A stretch of 64,000 bases of DNA, taken from NCBI RefSeq assembly GCF_000975095.1, contig NZ_BBRD01000001.1, positions 1,073,467 to 1,137,466 of the forward strand, given 5' to 3'. Positions within the stretch are counted from its first letter, which is position 1; each line of letters opens with the position of its first letter. Source of the stretch: Demequina aestuarii. GTDB lineage: Bacteria; Actinomycetota; Actinomycetes; Actinomycetales; Demequinaceae. The translations under genes were made by a program, and so were the position numbers. This document shows positions 52,084 to 60,422 of this stretch, one piece after another. The notes under the pieces were generated by a model, which worked only from the letters and a program-made list of their open reading frames with translations, ran no database searches and was not told the DNA's origin.

Positions 52084-53775
52084 TCAGCGCCGCTCCGAGC
52101 CGAGTCTCGAGTCGTGGTCGGAGCGGCGAGCGTCCACCCATTGCCGGTGCCGCCCGGCTCCGGTGACGGGGGAGGCCCACTGTCCGTCGACGTACAGCAG
52201 CCGGATTCCCGGTCGTTCGAGCCACCGCAGCGCCAGTTCCTGCTCCTCGACGAGGGCGGCGTCGATCTCGAGCGCGTCCCACCGAGCGCGCAGCTCATCT
52301 GCCGCGTCCCAGACGCCGCTGTCAACTCGGGCGGAGCCCGCGAGCGCGCCGTGGGAGAACGACGCCAGCTCCCAGGCCTCGTCCACGCGCCGCACCGCGA
52401 CCAGTCGACACGCGCGCAGTGCGGCGAGCCGGTCGCGACGCATCGCGCCGTCGACGAGGGCACTGAGCGCGTCCCTCAGTTCGCCTGCGCGCTCGTACTC
52501 GAGCCGCTCGGCTCGGGAAGCGACCTCCCGGCGCATCGCCTCCACCACGGGTGAGACGTCGCGGTCGAGAGCGTCGCGGGCCGCAGCCACGGTGGCGTCG
52601 TATCCGGACTCTTCCCCTGTCACGCACGGGGCGGCGCACGCACCCAGGTCCTTCAGGATGCACGCACGCGCGTCGCTGCGCGGCACGATCGTGAGCCGCG
52701 TGGTGCACGTGCGCACACCGATCACCTGCTCCAGCGCCGATGCGGCGAGGCGCGCGTCCGCCATCGAGCGCATCGGCCCCAACCACGAAGGTTGGCCGTA
52801 GGCAGACTTCACCGCGGCCAGCCGCGGGTAGCGCTCGTCGGTGAGTCGCAGCCACGCGGTCCGCTCCGGACGAGCGGACCGACGGTTGTACCGAGGCCGC
52901 CACTGGTCGATCATGCGCACCTCAAGGATGTTGGCCTCGAGTTGGGTGGGACACACCACGGTGTCGACGTCGACAGCCAAGGCGAGCATGTCGCGGATGC
53001 CCCGACGGCTCTCGCCGCTCGTGAAGTACGACTTGACGCGCGCGCGCAGGTTGCGAGACGTCCCCACGTAGAGGCGTTCGCCGAGCGGCCCGCGGAACGT
53101 GTACACGCCCGGCTTCGCGGGGACGCGGTCCGCCATCGTGGCCTTGCGGCGCAGAGCGCTGGGCATGGGGTTGCGCAGCGAGTCGAGGTCCTCGCGATGG
53201 GTGATGCCGAAGGCTGCGAGGCGCTCGAGCATTCCGTGCAGGACTTCGGAGGTGGCGCGCGCGTCCTCGAGAGCACGGTGATTGGGCGTGACCCGAGTGC
53301 CGAACACGCGCGCGAGGGTCCCGAGCTTCTTGTTGGGTGCCTCCTCCTTGGTGGTGGCGCGGCGTGCGAGCAGCACGGTGTCGACGATCTCGGGGGTGGG
53401 CCAGGCGTACCCGTGGCGACGGCACGCCTCCTTGAGGAAGCCCACGTCGAAGCGGGCGTTGTGGGCGACCAGCACGGCGTCGCCCAGGAACTCGAGAAAG
53501 CTCGGCAGCACCTGGGCGATGGGCGGGGCGGACACGACCATCGCGTCTGTGATGCCCGTGAGCGCGACGATGTACGGCGGGATGGGACCCCCAGGGTCGA
53601 CGAGGGTCTGGAACTCGCCGACGACTTCGCCTCCGCGAGTCTTGACGGCGCCGATCTCCGTGATCTCGCACTCACGCGGCGATCCTCCGGTGGTCTCGAG
53701 GTCGACCACGACGAAGGTGGTCGCCGACAACGGCTCGCCGATCTCTTCGAGGCTGCCCTGCACGACCACTGTCAT
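52084..53775 (-). CDS. DEDD 3'-5' exonuclease fused to UvrC-type GIY-YIG endonuclease
   Basis: A 563-residue DNA repair-type protein. Residues 18-195 are a DnaQ-like exonuclease with VVVDLETTGG (Asp-Glu), VAHNARFDVGF (Asp) and the HRALEDARATSEV motif (His, Asp). Residues 225-310 form a GIY-YIG nuclease domain (KPGVYTFRGPLGERLYVGTSRNLRAR), followed by a UvrC-like helical region. The architecture is that of Rv2191. The start is set by minus-strand TAGCGT 7 nt upstream (leaderless). It likely trims and incises damaged DNA outside UvrABC. Confidence 0.88.
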   Translation of the reverse strand: MTVVVQGSLEEIGEPLSATTFVVVDLETTGGSPRECEITEIGAVKTRGGEVVGEFQTLVDPGGPIPPYIVALTGITDAMVVSAPPIAQVLPSFLEFLGDAVLVAHNARFDVGFLKEACRRHGYAWPTPEIVDTVLLARRATTKEEAPNKKLGTLARVFGTRVTPNHRALEDARATSEVLHGMLERLAAFGITHREDLDSLRNPMPSALRRKATMADRVPAKPGVYTFRGPLGERLYVGTSRNLRARVKSYFTSGESRRGIRDMLALAVDVDTVVCPTQLEANILEVRMIDQWRPRYNRRSARPERTAWLRLTDERYPRLAAVKSAYGQPSWLGPMRSMADARLAASALEQVIGVRTCTTRLTIVPRSDARACILKDLGACAAPCVTGEESGYDATVAAARDALDRDVSPVVEAMRREVASRAERLEYERAGELRDALSALVDGAMRRDRLAALRACRLVAVRRVDEAWELASFSHGALAGSARVDSGVWDAADELRARWDALEIDAALVEEQELALRWLERPGIRLLYVDGQWASPVTGAGRHRQWVDARRSDHDSRLGSERR

Positions 53776-53782
53776 GGTGATG

Positions 53783-53788
53783 ACGCTA
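53783..53788 (-). promoter_or_regulatory. -10 of leaderless exonuclease/UvrC-like transcript
   Basis: Minus-strand TAGCGT lies 7 nt before the ATG at 53775. Confidence 0.55.
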
Positions 53789-53849
53789 CGTGGTGCCTGT
53801 GACACCGCACGGTGATGCGCTCTCACGCGTCGATGTCAGAGGTCGCGCC

Positions 53850-53855
53850 TAGCGT
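53850..53855 (+). promoter_or_regulatory. -10 of leaderless CxxC-protein transcript
   Basis: TAGCGT lies 7 nt before the ATG at 53863. Confidence 0.55.
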
Positions 53856-53862
53856 CGGAGTC

Positions 53863-54057
53863 ATGATCATCGATTGCGATACATGCGAAGTCCGGGGCAA
53901 GGCCTGCGGCGACTGCGTGGTGTCGTTCCTCACGATCCCGGTGCGACAGCCGCGGCCGGTCGAGATGGACGACGACCAGGCGGCAGCGGTGGACGCGCTC
54001 GTCGAAGGCGGTCTCGTGCCGCCCTTGCGGCTGGTGAGGTCCAGCGTCGCCAGCTGA
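53863..54057 (+). CDS. Small double-CxxC protein of unknown function
   Basis: A 64-residue protein with IDCDTCEVRGKACGDCVVSFL, giving two Cys pairs (CDTC and CGDC) in the first 20 residues, likely a zinc or redox knuckle, followed by a conserved-looking VDALVEGGLVPPLRLV tail. I recall short proteins of this type in many actinobacteria, usually annotated as hypothetical. It is divergent from the exonuclease gene and convergent with fadD. Its start is set by the leaderless promoter. Confidence 0.7.
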   Translation: MIIDCDTCEVRGKACGDCVVSFLTIPVRQPRPVEMDDDQAAAVDALVEGGLVPPLRLVRSSVAS

Positions 54058-54122
54058 CCACCGTCCCGCTCGCATCTGGTCGACCCCGTCTGCGATCGGC
54101 GTCGTCTGGTCGATGTGCGCTG

Positions 54123-55916
54123 TCAGTCGGCGCGCTTGGCGGCGTAGAGGTCTTCGATGACGTCGGCGTAGGTGTCCAGCACCCGAGCCCGCTTGACCTT
54201 GAGAGACGGCGTCAGCATGCCGTTGTCGATGGTGAGGTCGCCGTCCAGCACCCGGAAGGCGCGGATCGACTCGGCTCGGGAGACAGCACTGTTCGCACGA
54301 TCGACGGCCTTCTGGATCCGCGCGAGCACCCGGTCATCCTTCGCCGCCTCTGCCAGCGCCATGGGGTCGATGCCCTTGCTCTGGAGCCACCCTGGGAGCG
54401 CGTCCGCATCAATGGTGATGAGCGCCGCGATGAAGGGACGCGCGTCGCCCACGACCACGCACTGACTCACGAGTGCGTAGGCCCGGATCCGATCCTCGAG
54501 CTCGGCGGGGGCGACATTCTTGCCGCCCGCGGTGACGATCAGCTCCTTCTTGCGACCCGTGATGGTGAGGTACCCGTCGTGGTCCTGGGCGCCGATGTCC
54601 CCGGTGTGGAACCACCCGTCGACGACGACGTCGGCGGTCGCATCGGCGTTGTGGTGATAACCCTCGAACAGCTGCTCGCCGCGCAGCAGGATCTCGCCGT
54701 CGTCCGCGATGCGCACCTCGATCCCCGGCAGCGGCGGCCCGACGGTGCCGATCTTCGCCAGCGTGGGCCGGTTGACATGAGAGGCGGCATTGGTCTCGGT
54801 GAGGCCGTACCCCTCGAGCACGGTCAGGCCGAGCCCACGGTAGAAGTGCCCCAGCCGGTCGCCGAGTGGCGCCGATCCGGAGATCGCCCACTGCGCACGC
54901 CCTCCCAGGACGTCGCGGATCTTGCTCAACACGAGCGCATCGGCCGCCTTGTGGCGTATGCGCAACCCCAACCCGGGTCCCGCATCGGTGTCGAGAGCCT
55001 TGGAGTAGTCGATGGCCTGCTTCGCGGCCCAGCGGAAGATACGCACCTTGCCGCCCGCGGCGGCCTTCTGCTCTGCTGAGTTGTAGACCTTCTCGAAGAC
55101 CCGCGGCACGGCCAGCACCAGCGAGGGGTGGAAGCTCTGCATCGCCGGCACGAGCTTGGACGGGTCCGAGCAGTAGCCGATGCACATTCCCGATGCGACC
55201 AGCGCAATCTGGACCAGGCGGGCCAACGAGTGCGCCAGCGTCAGGAACAGCACGGTCGAGGCGCCCTCGCCGAACAGCACCGGGCGCATCTCGTCGTGAA
55301 TCCCCGCGATGTGACGCACATAGGAGAAGTGGGTGAGGCGCACGCCCTTGGGCCGGCCAGTGGTGCCCGAGGTGTACATGATGGTGGCGAGCGAGTCGTG
55401 GCCCAGTGTCGCGATGCGGGCCGCCAGCTGCTCGTCGGTGACGGAGGCGCCCGCGAGCGCAAGGTCGTCGAGGGCGCCGTCGTCGATGACGAGCACGCGC
55501 GTGATGGGGCTCTCGTCGTCGGTCGCGACGGAGTTCGCGCGATCTGCATGCTCCCGCGTCTCGGCGATCACGACGCTGACCTCCGCGTCCGAAGTGATCC
55601 AGTCGACCTGGGGCGTGGACGACGTGTCGTAGATGGGCACGGGGATCGCGCCCGCGGACATGATGGCGAAGTCGAGGACCGTCCACTCGTACCGGGTGCG
55701 AGAGTAGATCGCCACCCGATCTCCGGCCGCCACCCCGGTCGCGATGAGTCCCTTCGCGACGGCATTGACGTGGGCCTGCGCCTGGGCGCCGGTGACGTCG
55801 ATCCATGCGTCGTCGGCATCGGGGTAGCGCAGCACGACCTTGTCAGCGTGGGTGCTCCAGGCGTCGCTCACGAGCGCGATGATGCTGGTCGGGTAGTCGA
55901 CTGCCGGGCTTCCCAT
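54123..55916 (-). CDS. Long-chain fatty acyl-CoA synthetase (FadD15-type)
   Basis: A 597-residue AMP-forming synthetase. It has the P-loop MYTSGTTGRPKGVRLTH, GYGLTETNA and DGWFHTGDIG motifs, and the ITGRKKELIVTAGGKNVAP hinge with Lys, which are the markers of the long-chain acyl-CoA synthetase family. It activates fatty acids for lipid synthesis or degradation. The ATG at 55916 is chosen because GGAGA precedes it and a minus-strand -10 (TATCGT, 55951-55956) would give a 28-nt leader; a GTG at 55952 is the alternative. The M. tuberculosis homologue is Rv2187 (fadD15). Confidence 0.93.
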   Translation of the reverse strand: MGSPAVDYPTSIIALVSDAWSTHADKVVLRYPDADDAWIDVTGAQAQAHVNAVAKGLIATGVAAGDRVAIYSRTRYEWTVLDFAIMSAGAIPVPIYDTSSTPQVDWITSDAEVSVVIAETREHADRANSVATDDESPITRVLVIDDGALDDLALAGASVTDEQLAARIATLGHDSLATIMYTSGTTGRPKGVRLTHFSYVRHIAGIHDEMRPVLFGEGASTVLFLTLAHSLARLVQIALVASGMCIGYCSDPSKLVPAMQSFHPSLVLAVPRVFEKVYNSAEQKAAAGGKVRIFRWAAKQAIDYSKALDTDAGPGLGLRIRHKAADALVLSKIRDVLGGRAQWAISGSAPLGDRLGHFYRGLGLTVLEGYGLTETNAASHVNRPTLAKIGTVGPPLPGIEVRIADDGEILLRGEQLFEGYHHNADATADVVVDGWFHTGDIGAQDHDGYLTITGRKKELIVTAGGKNVAPAELEDRIRAYALVSQCVVVGDARPFIAALITIDADALPGWLQSKGIDPMALAEAAKDDRVLARIQKAVDRANSAVSRAESIRAFRVLDGDLTIDNGMLTPSLKVKRARVLDTYADVIEDLYAAKRAD

Positions 55917-55950
55917 GGTGTCTCCATTGGCATTCGGGGTGGTGGCGCTC

Positions 55951-55956
55951 ACGATA
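55951..55956 (-). promoter_or_regulatory. -10 of fadD
   Basis: Minus-strand TATCGT with a 28-nt leader to the ATG at 55916. It overlaps a plus-strand TACCCT (55954-55959) that may serve the divergent glucokinase gene. Confidence 0.45.
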
Positions 55957-55998
55957 CCCTCTTCCCAGAGTCAACCGAGCATCCAGGGAGCACCGTTC

Positions 55999-56964
55999 AT
56001 GCACGCGATCGGCGTAGACATCGGCGGCACGAAGATCGCCGTCGGCGTGGTCGACGACGAAGGTCGAATCGTTGAGAAGACCCGCCGCGCGACACAGCCG
56101 GAGGACGCTGCCAGCATTGATGCAGCGATCGCCGATGCGGTCGCAGAATTGGCAGAGCGCCACGAGTTCCATCACGTGGGGCTGGCCGCGGCGGGGTTCG
56201 TCTCCTCCGACCGCCGCCGGGTGCTGTTCGCCCCCAACATCGCGTGGCGCGAGTACCCGTTGGCCGAACGCGTGGAAGCGCTCATCGGCCGCGAGGACCT
56301 TGATGTCGTCGTGGAGAACGATGCGAACGCCGCGGGCTGGGGGGAGTACCGCTACGGCGCCGGGCGTGACGTGCGTGACATGGTCATGCTGACCATCGGC
56401 ACGGGTCTCGGTGCGGCGATCATCTCCGAAGGACAGCTCGTGCGCGGCGCGTATGGCTTCGCCGCGGAGCTCGGGCACCTGCGGGTGCAGCCGGGCGGGC
56501 ACCCGTGTGGCTGCGGTCACCGGGGCTGCTGGGAGCAGTACGCGTCCGGATCGGCACTGGTGCGCGAAGCGCGCCGAGCGGCGCGCGAGCGGCCCGTGCG
56601 TGCCGCGGGACTGCTGGCTCTCGCCGGTGGCGATCCTGCGTCCATCGCAGGACCCGATGTCACGCGTGCAGCCGCCGACGGCGACGAACTGGGCATCGAA
56701 CTCCTCGCAGAACTGGGGGACTGGATCGGCGCGGGCTGCGCATCGCTCGCAGCGGTGCTCGACCCCGAGTCATTCGTCGTCGGTGGCGGCGTGATCGCGG
56801 CAGGCGACCTCATGCTCGCGCCCGCGCGGACTGCGTACGAGGAGAACCTTCCCGCGCTCGGACATCGTCCTGTCGCTCCGATCGTCGCGGCCGCGATGGG
56901 CAACGACGCCGGTATCGTGGGCGCCGCCGCGCTCGCGCGCGAGGTGCCGCACACGCAGAATTGA
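55999..56964 (+). CDS. glk: ROK-family glucokinase
   Basis: A 321-residue sugar kinase. It has the ROK phosphate motif VDIGGTKIAVGVV, ENDANAAGWGE, IGTGLGAAII and the zinc-binding CGCGHRGCWEQYASGSAL (GHxxGCxCGxxGCxE-like). It phosphorylates glucose with ATP; use of polyphosphate cannot be excluded. It has the strong AGGGAG ribosome-binding site. Neighbours plsC and PPi-PFK are in the same orientation. The Streptomyces glkA gene has a comparable neighbourhood of acyl-CoA synthetase and phosphofructokinase genes. Confidence 0.92.
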   Translation: MHAIGVDIGGTKIAVGVVDDEGRIVEKTRRATQPEDAASIDAAIADAVAELAERHEFHHVGLAAAGFVSSDRRRVLFAPNIAWREYPLAERVEALIGREDLDVVVENDANAAGWGEYRYGAGRDVRDMVMLTIGTGLGAAIISEGQLVRGAYGFAAELGHLRVQPGGHPCGCGHRGCWEQYASGSALVREARRAARERPVRAAGLLALAGGDPASIAGPDVTRAAADGDELGIELLAELGDWIGAGCASLAAVLDPESFVVGGGVIAAGDLMLAPARTAYEENLPALGHRPVAPIVAAAMGNDAGIVGAAALAREVPHTQN

Positions 56965-57016
56965 CGTAAGGACCATTCACGACCGCCCAGGAACAGGAAG
57001 TCGAGACCGCCCCCCG

Positions 57017-57739
57017 ATGAGCGCCTACTACACGCTTTTCAAGCATGTGCTGATCGGCCCACCCCTGAAGGGCTACTACCGCCCGTGGGTCGAAGGCGTC
57101 GAGCACGTCCCCGAGACCGGCGGCGCGATCCTCGCGTCGAACCACCTCGCGGTCTCGGACTCGTTCTTCCTTCCGCTGGTGATCACACGGAAGGTCGTGT
57201 TCCTGGGCAAGCAGGAGTACTTCTCCGGCAAGGGCCTCAAGGGCTACGCCACCCGTGCCTTCATGGAGGGCGTGGGGACGATCCCTGTGCATCGCGGCGG
57301 TGGCCGGGCCTCCGAGGCCGCGCTTCGCACCGGACTGCAAGTGCTGCAGTCGGGCCAGTTGCTGGGCATCTATCCCGAAGGCACGCGCAGCCCTGACGGC
57401 CGCCTCTACCGCGGCAAGACCGGCCTCGCCCGGATGGCGATCGAGGCGGGCGTGCCGATCGTTCCGCTCGCGATGATCGGCACCGACGTCGCACAGCCCA
57501 TCGGCCAGAAGGTTCCCAGCCGCACCGACATCGGCGTGCGGTTCGGGCCGCCGTTGCGGCTCGACGCCTACGCCGGTCGTCAAGAGGACCGCGACGCGCT
57601 GCGAGAAGTGACCGACGGCGTGATGAAGGCGATCCAGGAGCTGTCCGGCCAGGAGTACGTGGACCGCGATGCGGCACGCTACAAGCTCGAGCTCGAACGC
57701 GGCAAGACCCCGCCCGTCGACCCGAACGAGTCCCCCTAG
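57017..57739 (+). CDS. plsC: 1-acyl-sn-glycerol-3-phosphate acyltransferase
   Basis: A 240-residue acyltransferase of the PlsC family: NHLAVSD (the NHxxxSD catalytic His/Asp variant), GTIPVHRG, and YPEGTRSPDG (binding of the glycerol phosphate). It acylates lysophosphatidic acid to phosphatidic acid at the membrane; the N-terminal helix FKHVLIGPPLKGY is weakly hydrophobic. It lies 52 bp after the glucokinase gene and 37 bp before pfp. M. tuberculosis Rv2182c is the counterpart. Confidence 0.92.
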   Translation: MSAYYTLFKHVLIGPPLKGYYRPWVEGVEHVPETGGAILASNHLAVSDSFFLPLVITRKVVFLGKQEYFSGKGLKGYATRAFMEGVGTIPVHRGGGRASEAALRTGLQVLQSGQLLGIYPEGTRSPDGRLYRGKTGLARMAIEAGVPIVPLAMIGTDVAQPIGQKVPSRTDIGVRFGPPLRLDAYAGRQEDRDALREVTDGVMKAIQELSGQEYVDRDAARYKLELERGKTPPVDPNESP

Positions 57740-57776
57740 AATGAGCGGGACGCCAACCCACCACGAAAGGTTCACC

Positions 57777-58976
57777 ATGTCGGTCCGTCGTGTCGCCCTG
57801 CTCACCGCAGGCGGCTTCGCCCCGTGCCTGTCCTCCGCAGTGGGCGGCCTCATCGGCCGCTACACCGAGATCGCTCCCGAGGTCGAGATCATCGCCTACG
57901 AGCACGGCTACTGGGGACTGCTGCAGGGCAAGTACACGACGGTCACGGACACGGTGCGGGAGAAGGCCGGGATCCTCCACGAGTTCGGCGGTTCGCCGAT
58001 CGGCAACTCGCGCGTCAAGCTCACCAACGCTGAGGACTGCGTCAAGCGCGGACTCGTGCAGGAGGGCCAGAACCCGCTCGAAGTCGCCGCGGAGCAGCTC
58101 AAGACCGATGGCGTCGACGTGCTCCACACCATCGGCGGGGACGACACCAACACCACCGCCGCGGACCTCGCCGCGTACCTCCACGACAACGGGTACGAGC
58201 TCACCGTCGTGGGGCTTCCCAAGACCATCGACAACGACGTGGTGCCGATCCGCCAGTCGCTCGGAGCGTGGAGCGCCGCGGAGCAGGCCAGCGTCTTCGC
58301 GCAGAACGTCATCGGCGAGCACCGCTCCGGACCTCGCATGCTCATCGTCCACGAGGTCATGGGGCGCGCCTGCGGATGGCTCACCGCCGCATCGGCTCTG
58401 AAGTACCGCCAGTGGCTCGATGGACTCGAGTTCGTACCCGAGATCGGCCTGTCGCGTGAGCGCTGGGAGATTCACGGGCTCTACCTCCCCGAGCAGTCGA
58501 TCGACCTCGACGCTGAAGCCGAGCGTCTCAAGGCGGTCATGGATGAGGTCGGCAACGTCAACATCTTCCTGTCGGAGGGCGCTGGCGTGCCCGAGATCAT
58601 CAAGCAGATCGAGGCGGAGGGCGGCGAGGTCGCCCGTGACCCGTTCGGACACGTGCGCCTCGACGAGATCAACCCGGGCCAGTGGTTCGCGAAGCAGTTC
58701 GCCGAGCGCATCGGCGCCGAGAAGGTGATGGTTCAGAAGTCCGGGTACTTCTCGCGGTCCGCGAAGGCGAACACTCAGGACCTTCGCCTGATCAAGTCCA
58801 TGACCGACTACGGGGTCGAGTGCGCGCTGCGCGGCGAGTCCGGCGTGATCGGCCACGATGAGGAGGACGGCGACCGTCTCAAGGCGATCGCGTTCCCCCG
58901 CATCGCGGGGCACAAGGCCTTCGATGTGACCACCCCGTGGTACACGCGCACCCTGAGCGAGATCGGCCAGGCCTGA
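57777..58976 (+). CDS. pfp: PPi-dependent 6-phosphofructokinase
   Basis: A 399-residue phosphofructokinase. The GGDDTN motif has Asp in place of the Gly that ATP enzymes have (GGDGS), and PKTIDND has the Lys, the two recognised determinants of pyrophosphate use. Other sugar-phosphate residues are in VMGRACGWL. The enzyme is reversible and serves glycolysis and gluconeogenesis. The ATG at 57777 follows GAAAGG. It is 4 bp from aroG in one operon, linking central carbon flux with the shikimate pathway. Confidence 0.93.
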   Translation: MSVRRVALLTAGGFAPCLSSAVGGLIGRYTEIAPEVEIIAYEHGYWGLLQGKYTTVTDTVREKAGILHEFGGSPIGNSRVKLTNAEDCVKRGLVQEGQNPLEVAAEQLKTDGVDVLHTIGGDDTNTTAADLAAYLHDNGYELTVVGLPKTIDNDVVPIRQSLGAWSAAEQASVFAQNVIGEHRSGPRMLIVHEVMGRACGWLTAASALKYRQWLDGLEFVPEIGLSRERWEIHGLYLPEQSIDLDAEAERLKAVMDEVGNVNIFLSEGAGVPEIIKQIEAEGGEVARDPFGHVRLDEINPGQWFAKQFAERIGAEKVMVQKSGYFSRSAKANTQDLRLIKSMTDYGVECALRGESGVIGHDEEDGDRLKAIAFPRIAGHKAFDVTTPWYTRTLSEIGQA

Positions 58977-58980
58977 GACG

Positions 58981-60327
58981 ATGACTGAGGCAGCCCTCGC
59001 GGCCGCCGGCGCTGATTCGTACCTGCAGTTCGAGGCGAAGCAGCAACCGGCATGGCCTGACCAAGAAGCGCTCGCGCGCACCACGGAGCGACTGCGGCAG
59101 GTTCCCCCGCTGGTGTTCGCAGGCGAGGCCGACGTGCTTCGCGACCACCTTGCGGCCGCAGGCCGCGGGGACGCGTTCGTGCTCCAGGGCGGCGACTGCG
59201 CAGAGATCTTCGCTGAGGCGACTGCGGACCGCATCCGGAACAAGATCAAGACCATCCTCCAGATGGCGGTGATCCTGACGTACGGCGCCTCGACGCCCGT
59301 CATCAAGATTGGGCGCATGGCCGGCCAGTACGCCAAGCCGCGTTCGGCCGACACGGAGACCCGTGACGGCGTGACGCTGCCGACGTACCGCGGAGACATC
59401 GTCAACTCGTCGGCGTTCACCGAGGAGGCCCGGATCCCCAACCCCGAGCGTCTCATGGACGCCTACCACGTGTCCGCCTCGACCTTGAATCTGATCAGGG
59501 CCTTCACGCACGGCGGCTTTGCCGACCTGCGTCGTGTGCATGCGTGGAACAAAGGCTTCGCTGCCAATCCCGCATACGCGAGGTACGAGAAGGTGGCGGC
59601 GCAGATCGATCGCGCGGTGCGCTTCATGGGTGCCGCCGGCGGCGACTTCGATGCGCTGAAGACCGTCGATCTATTCTCGAGCCACGAGGCGCTGCTGCTG
59701 GACTACGAGCGCGCGCTCACGCGCATCGATTCGCGGACCGGGCTTCCCTACGATTGCTCGGGCCACTTTCTGTGGATCGGCGAGCGAACCCGTGAACTGG
59801 ACGGCGCGCACGTCGAGTTCATGTCCAAGATCGCGAACCCCATCGGTGTGAAGCTGGGCCCCACGGCCACCGGCGCCGATGCCGTGGCGCTCGCCGAGCG
59901 ACTGAACCCGGACAACGTCCCCGGAAGGCTCACGTTCGTGGCGCGGATGGGCGCGGACAAGATGCGCGACTCGCTTCCCCCACTCGTGGAGGCGGTGCGT
60001 GACGCTGGCCTCGCTGTCACGTGGCTCACGGATCCGATGCATGGGAACACCTTCACCTCGGAGTCGGGGTACAAGACCCGCCGCTTCGACACGATCCTGG
60101 ACGAGGTCACCGGCTTCTTCGAGGTGCATCGCGCTGCGGGGACCATCCCCGGTGGCATGCACGTCGAACTCACGGGAGACGACGTCACCGAGGTGATGGG
60201 CGGTACCGAGGACATCGACGATGAGGGTCTGGCGCGGCGCTACGAGACCAAGGTCGATCCGCGCCTCAACCACCAGCAGTCGCTCGAACTCGCGTTCCAG
60301 GTGTCCGAACTTCTCAGCGCGCGGTAG
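58981..60327 (+). CDS. aroG: Class II 3-deoxy-D-arabino-heptulosonate 7-phosphate synthase
   Basis: A 448-residue metal enzyme condensing PEP and erythrose 4-phosphate, the first step of aromatic synthesis. It has the type II signature QGGDCAE (metal Cys), IKIGRMAGQYAKPRS, FVARMGADKMRD, TWLTDPMHGNTF and the metal-binding HVELTGDDVTE. It starts 4 bp after pfp. The M. tuberculosis homologue (Rv2178c) forms a non-covalent complex with chorismate mutase, not seen here. A large palindromic terminator follows. Confidence 0.96.
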   Translation: MTEAALAAAGADSYLQFEAKQQPAWPDQEALARTTERLRQVPPLVFAGEADVLRDHLAAAGRGDAFVLQGGDCAEIFAEATADRIRNKIKTILQMAVILTYGASTPVIKIGRMAGQYAKPRSADTETRDGVTLPTYRGDIVNSSAFTEEARIPNPERLMDAYHVSASTLNLIRAFTHGGFADLRRVHAWNKGFAANPAYARYEKVAAQIDRAVRFMGAAGGDFDALKTVDLFSSHEALLLDYERALTRIDSRTGLPYDCSGHFLWIGERTRELDGAHVEFMSKIANPIGVKLGPTATGADAVALAERLNPDNVPGRLTFVARMGADKMRDSLPPLVEAVRDAGLAVTWLTDPMHGNTFTSESGYKTRRFDTILDEVTGFFEVHRAAGTIPGGMHVELTGDDVTEVMGGTEDIDDEGLARRYETKVDPRLNHQQSLELAFQVSELLSAR

Positions 60328-60328
60328 C

Positions 60329-60366
60329 CGGACGGCGGGACCCGAGGCCTCGGGTCCCGCCGTCCG
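60329..60366. terminator. Perfect 38-bp palindrome after aroG
   Basis: The sequence is its own reverse complement (arms 60329-60347 and 60348-60366). As RNA it forms a stem of about 17 bp with a 4-nt loop. It lies between aroG and the convergent kinase gene, so it can end both transcripts. Confidence 0.82.
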
Positions 60367-60422
60367 CGTGGCTGAATGTGGGGAGCGCGGCGGGGGAGTG
60401 TCGCCCCGTCAGGTGTCGTGTC

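Noticed and set aside
54058-54122. Possible terminator between the CxxC protein and fadD
   Set aside because: The two TCTGGTCGA copies are a direct repeat and the inverted pairing is poor, so no convincing hairpin can be drawn.
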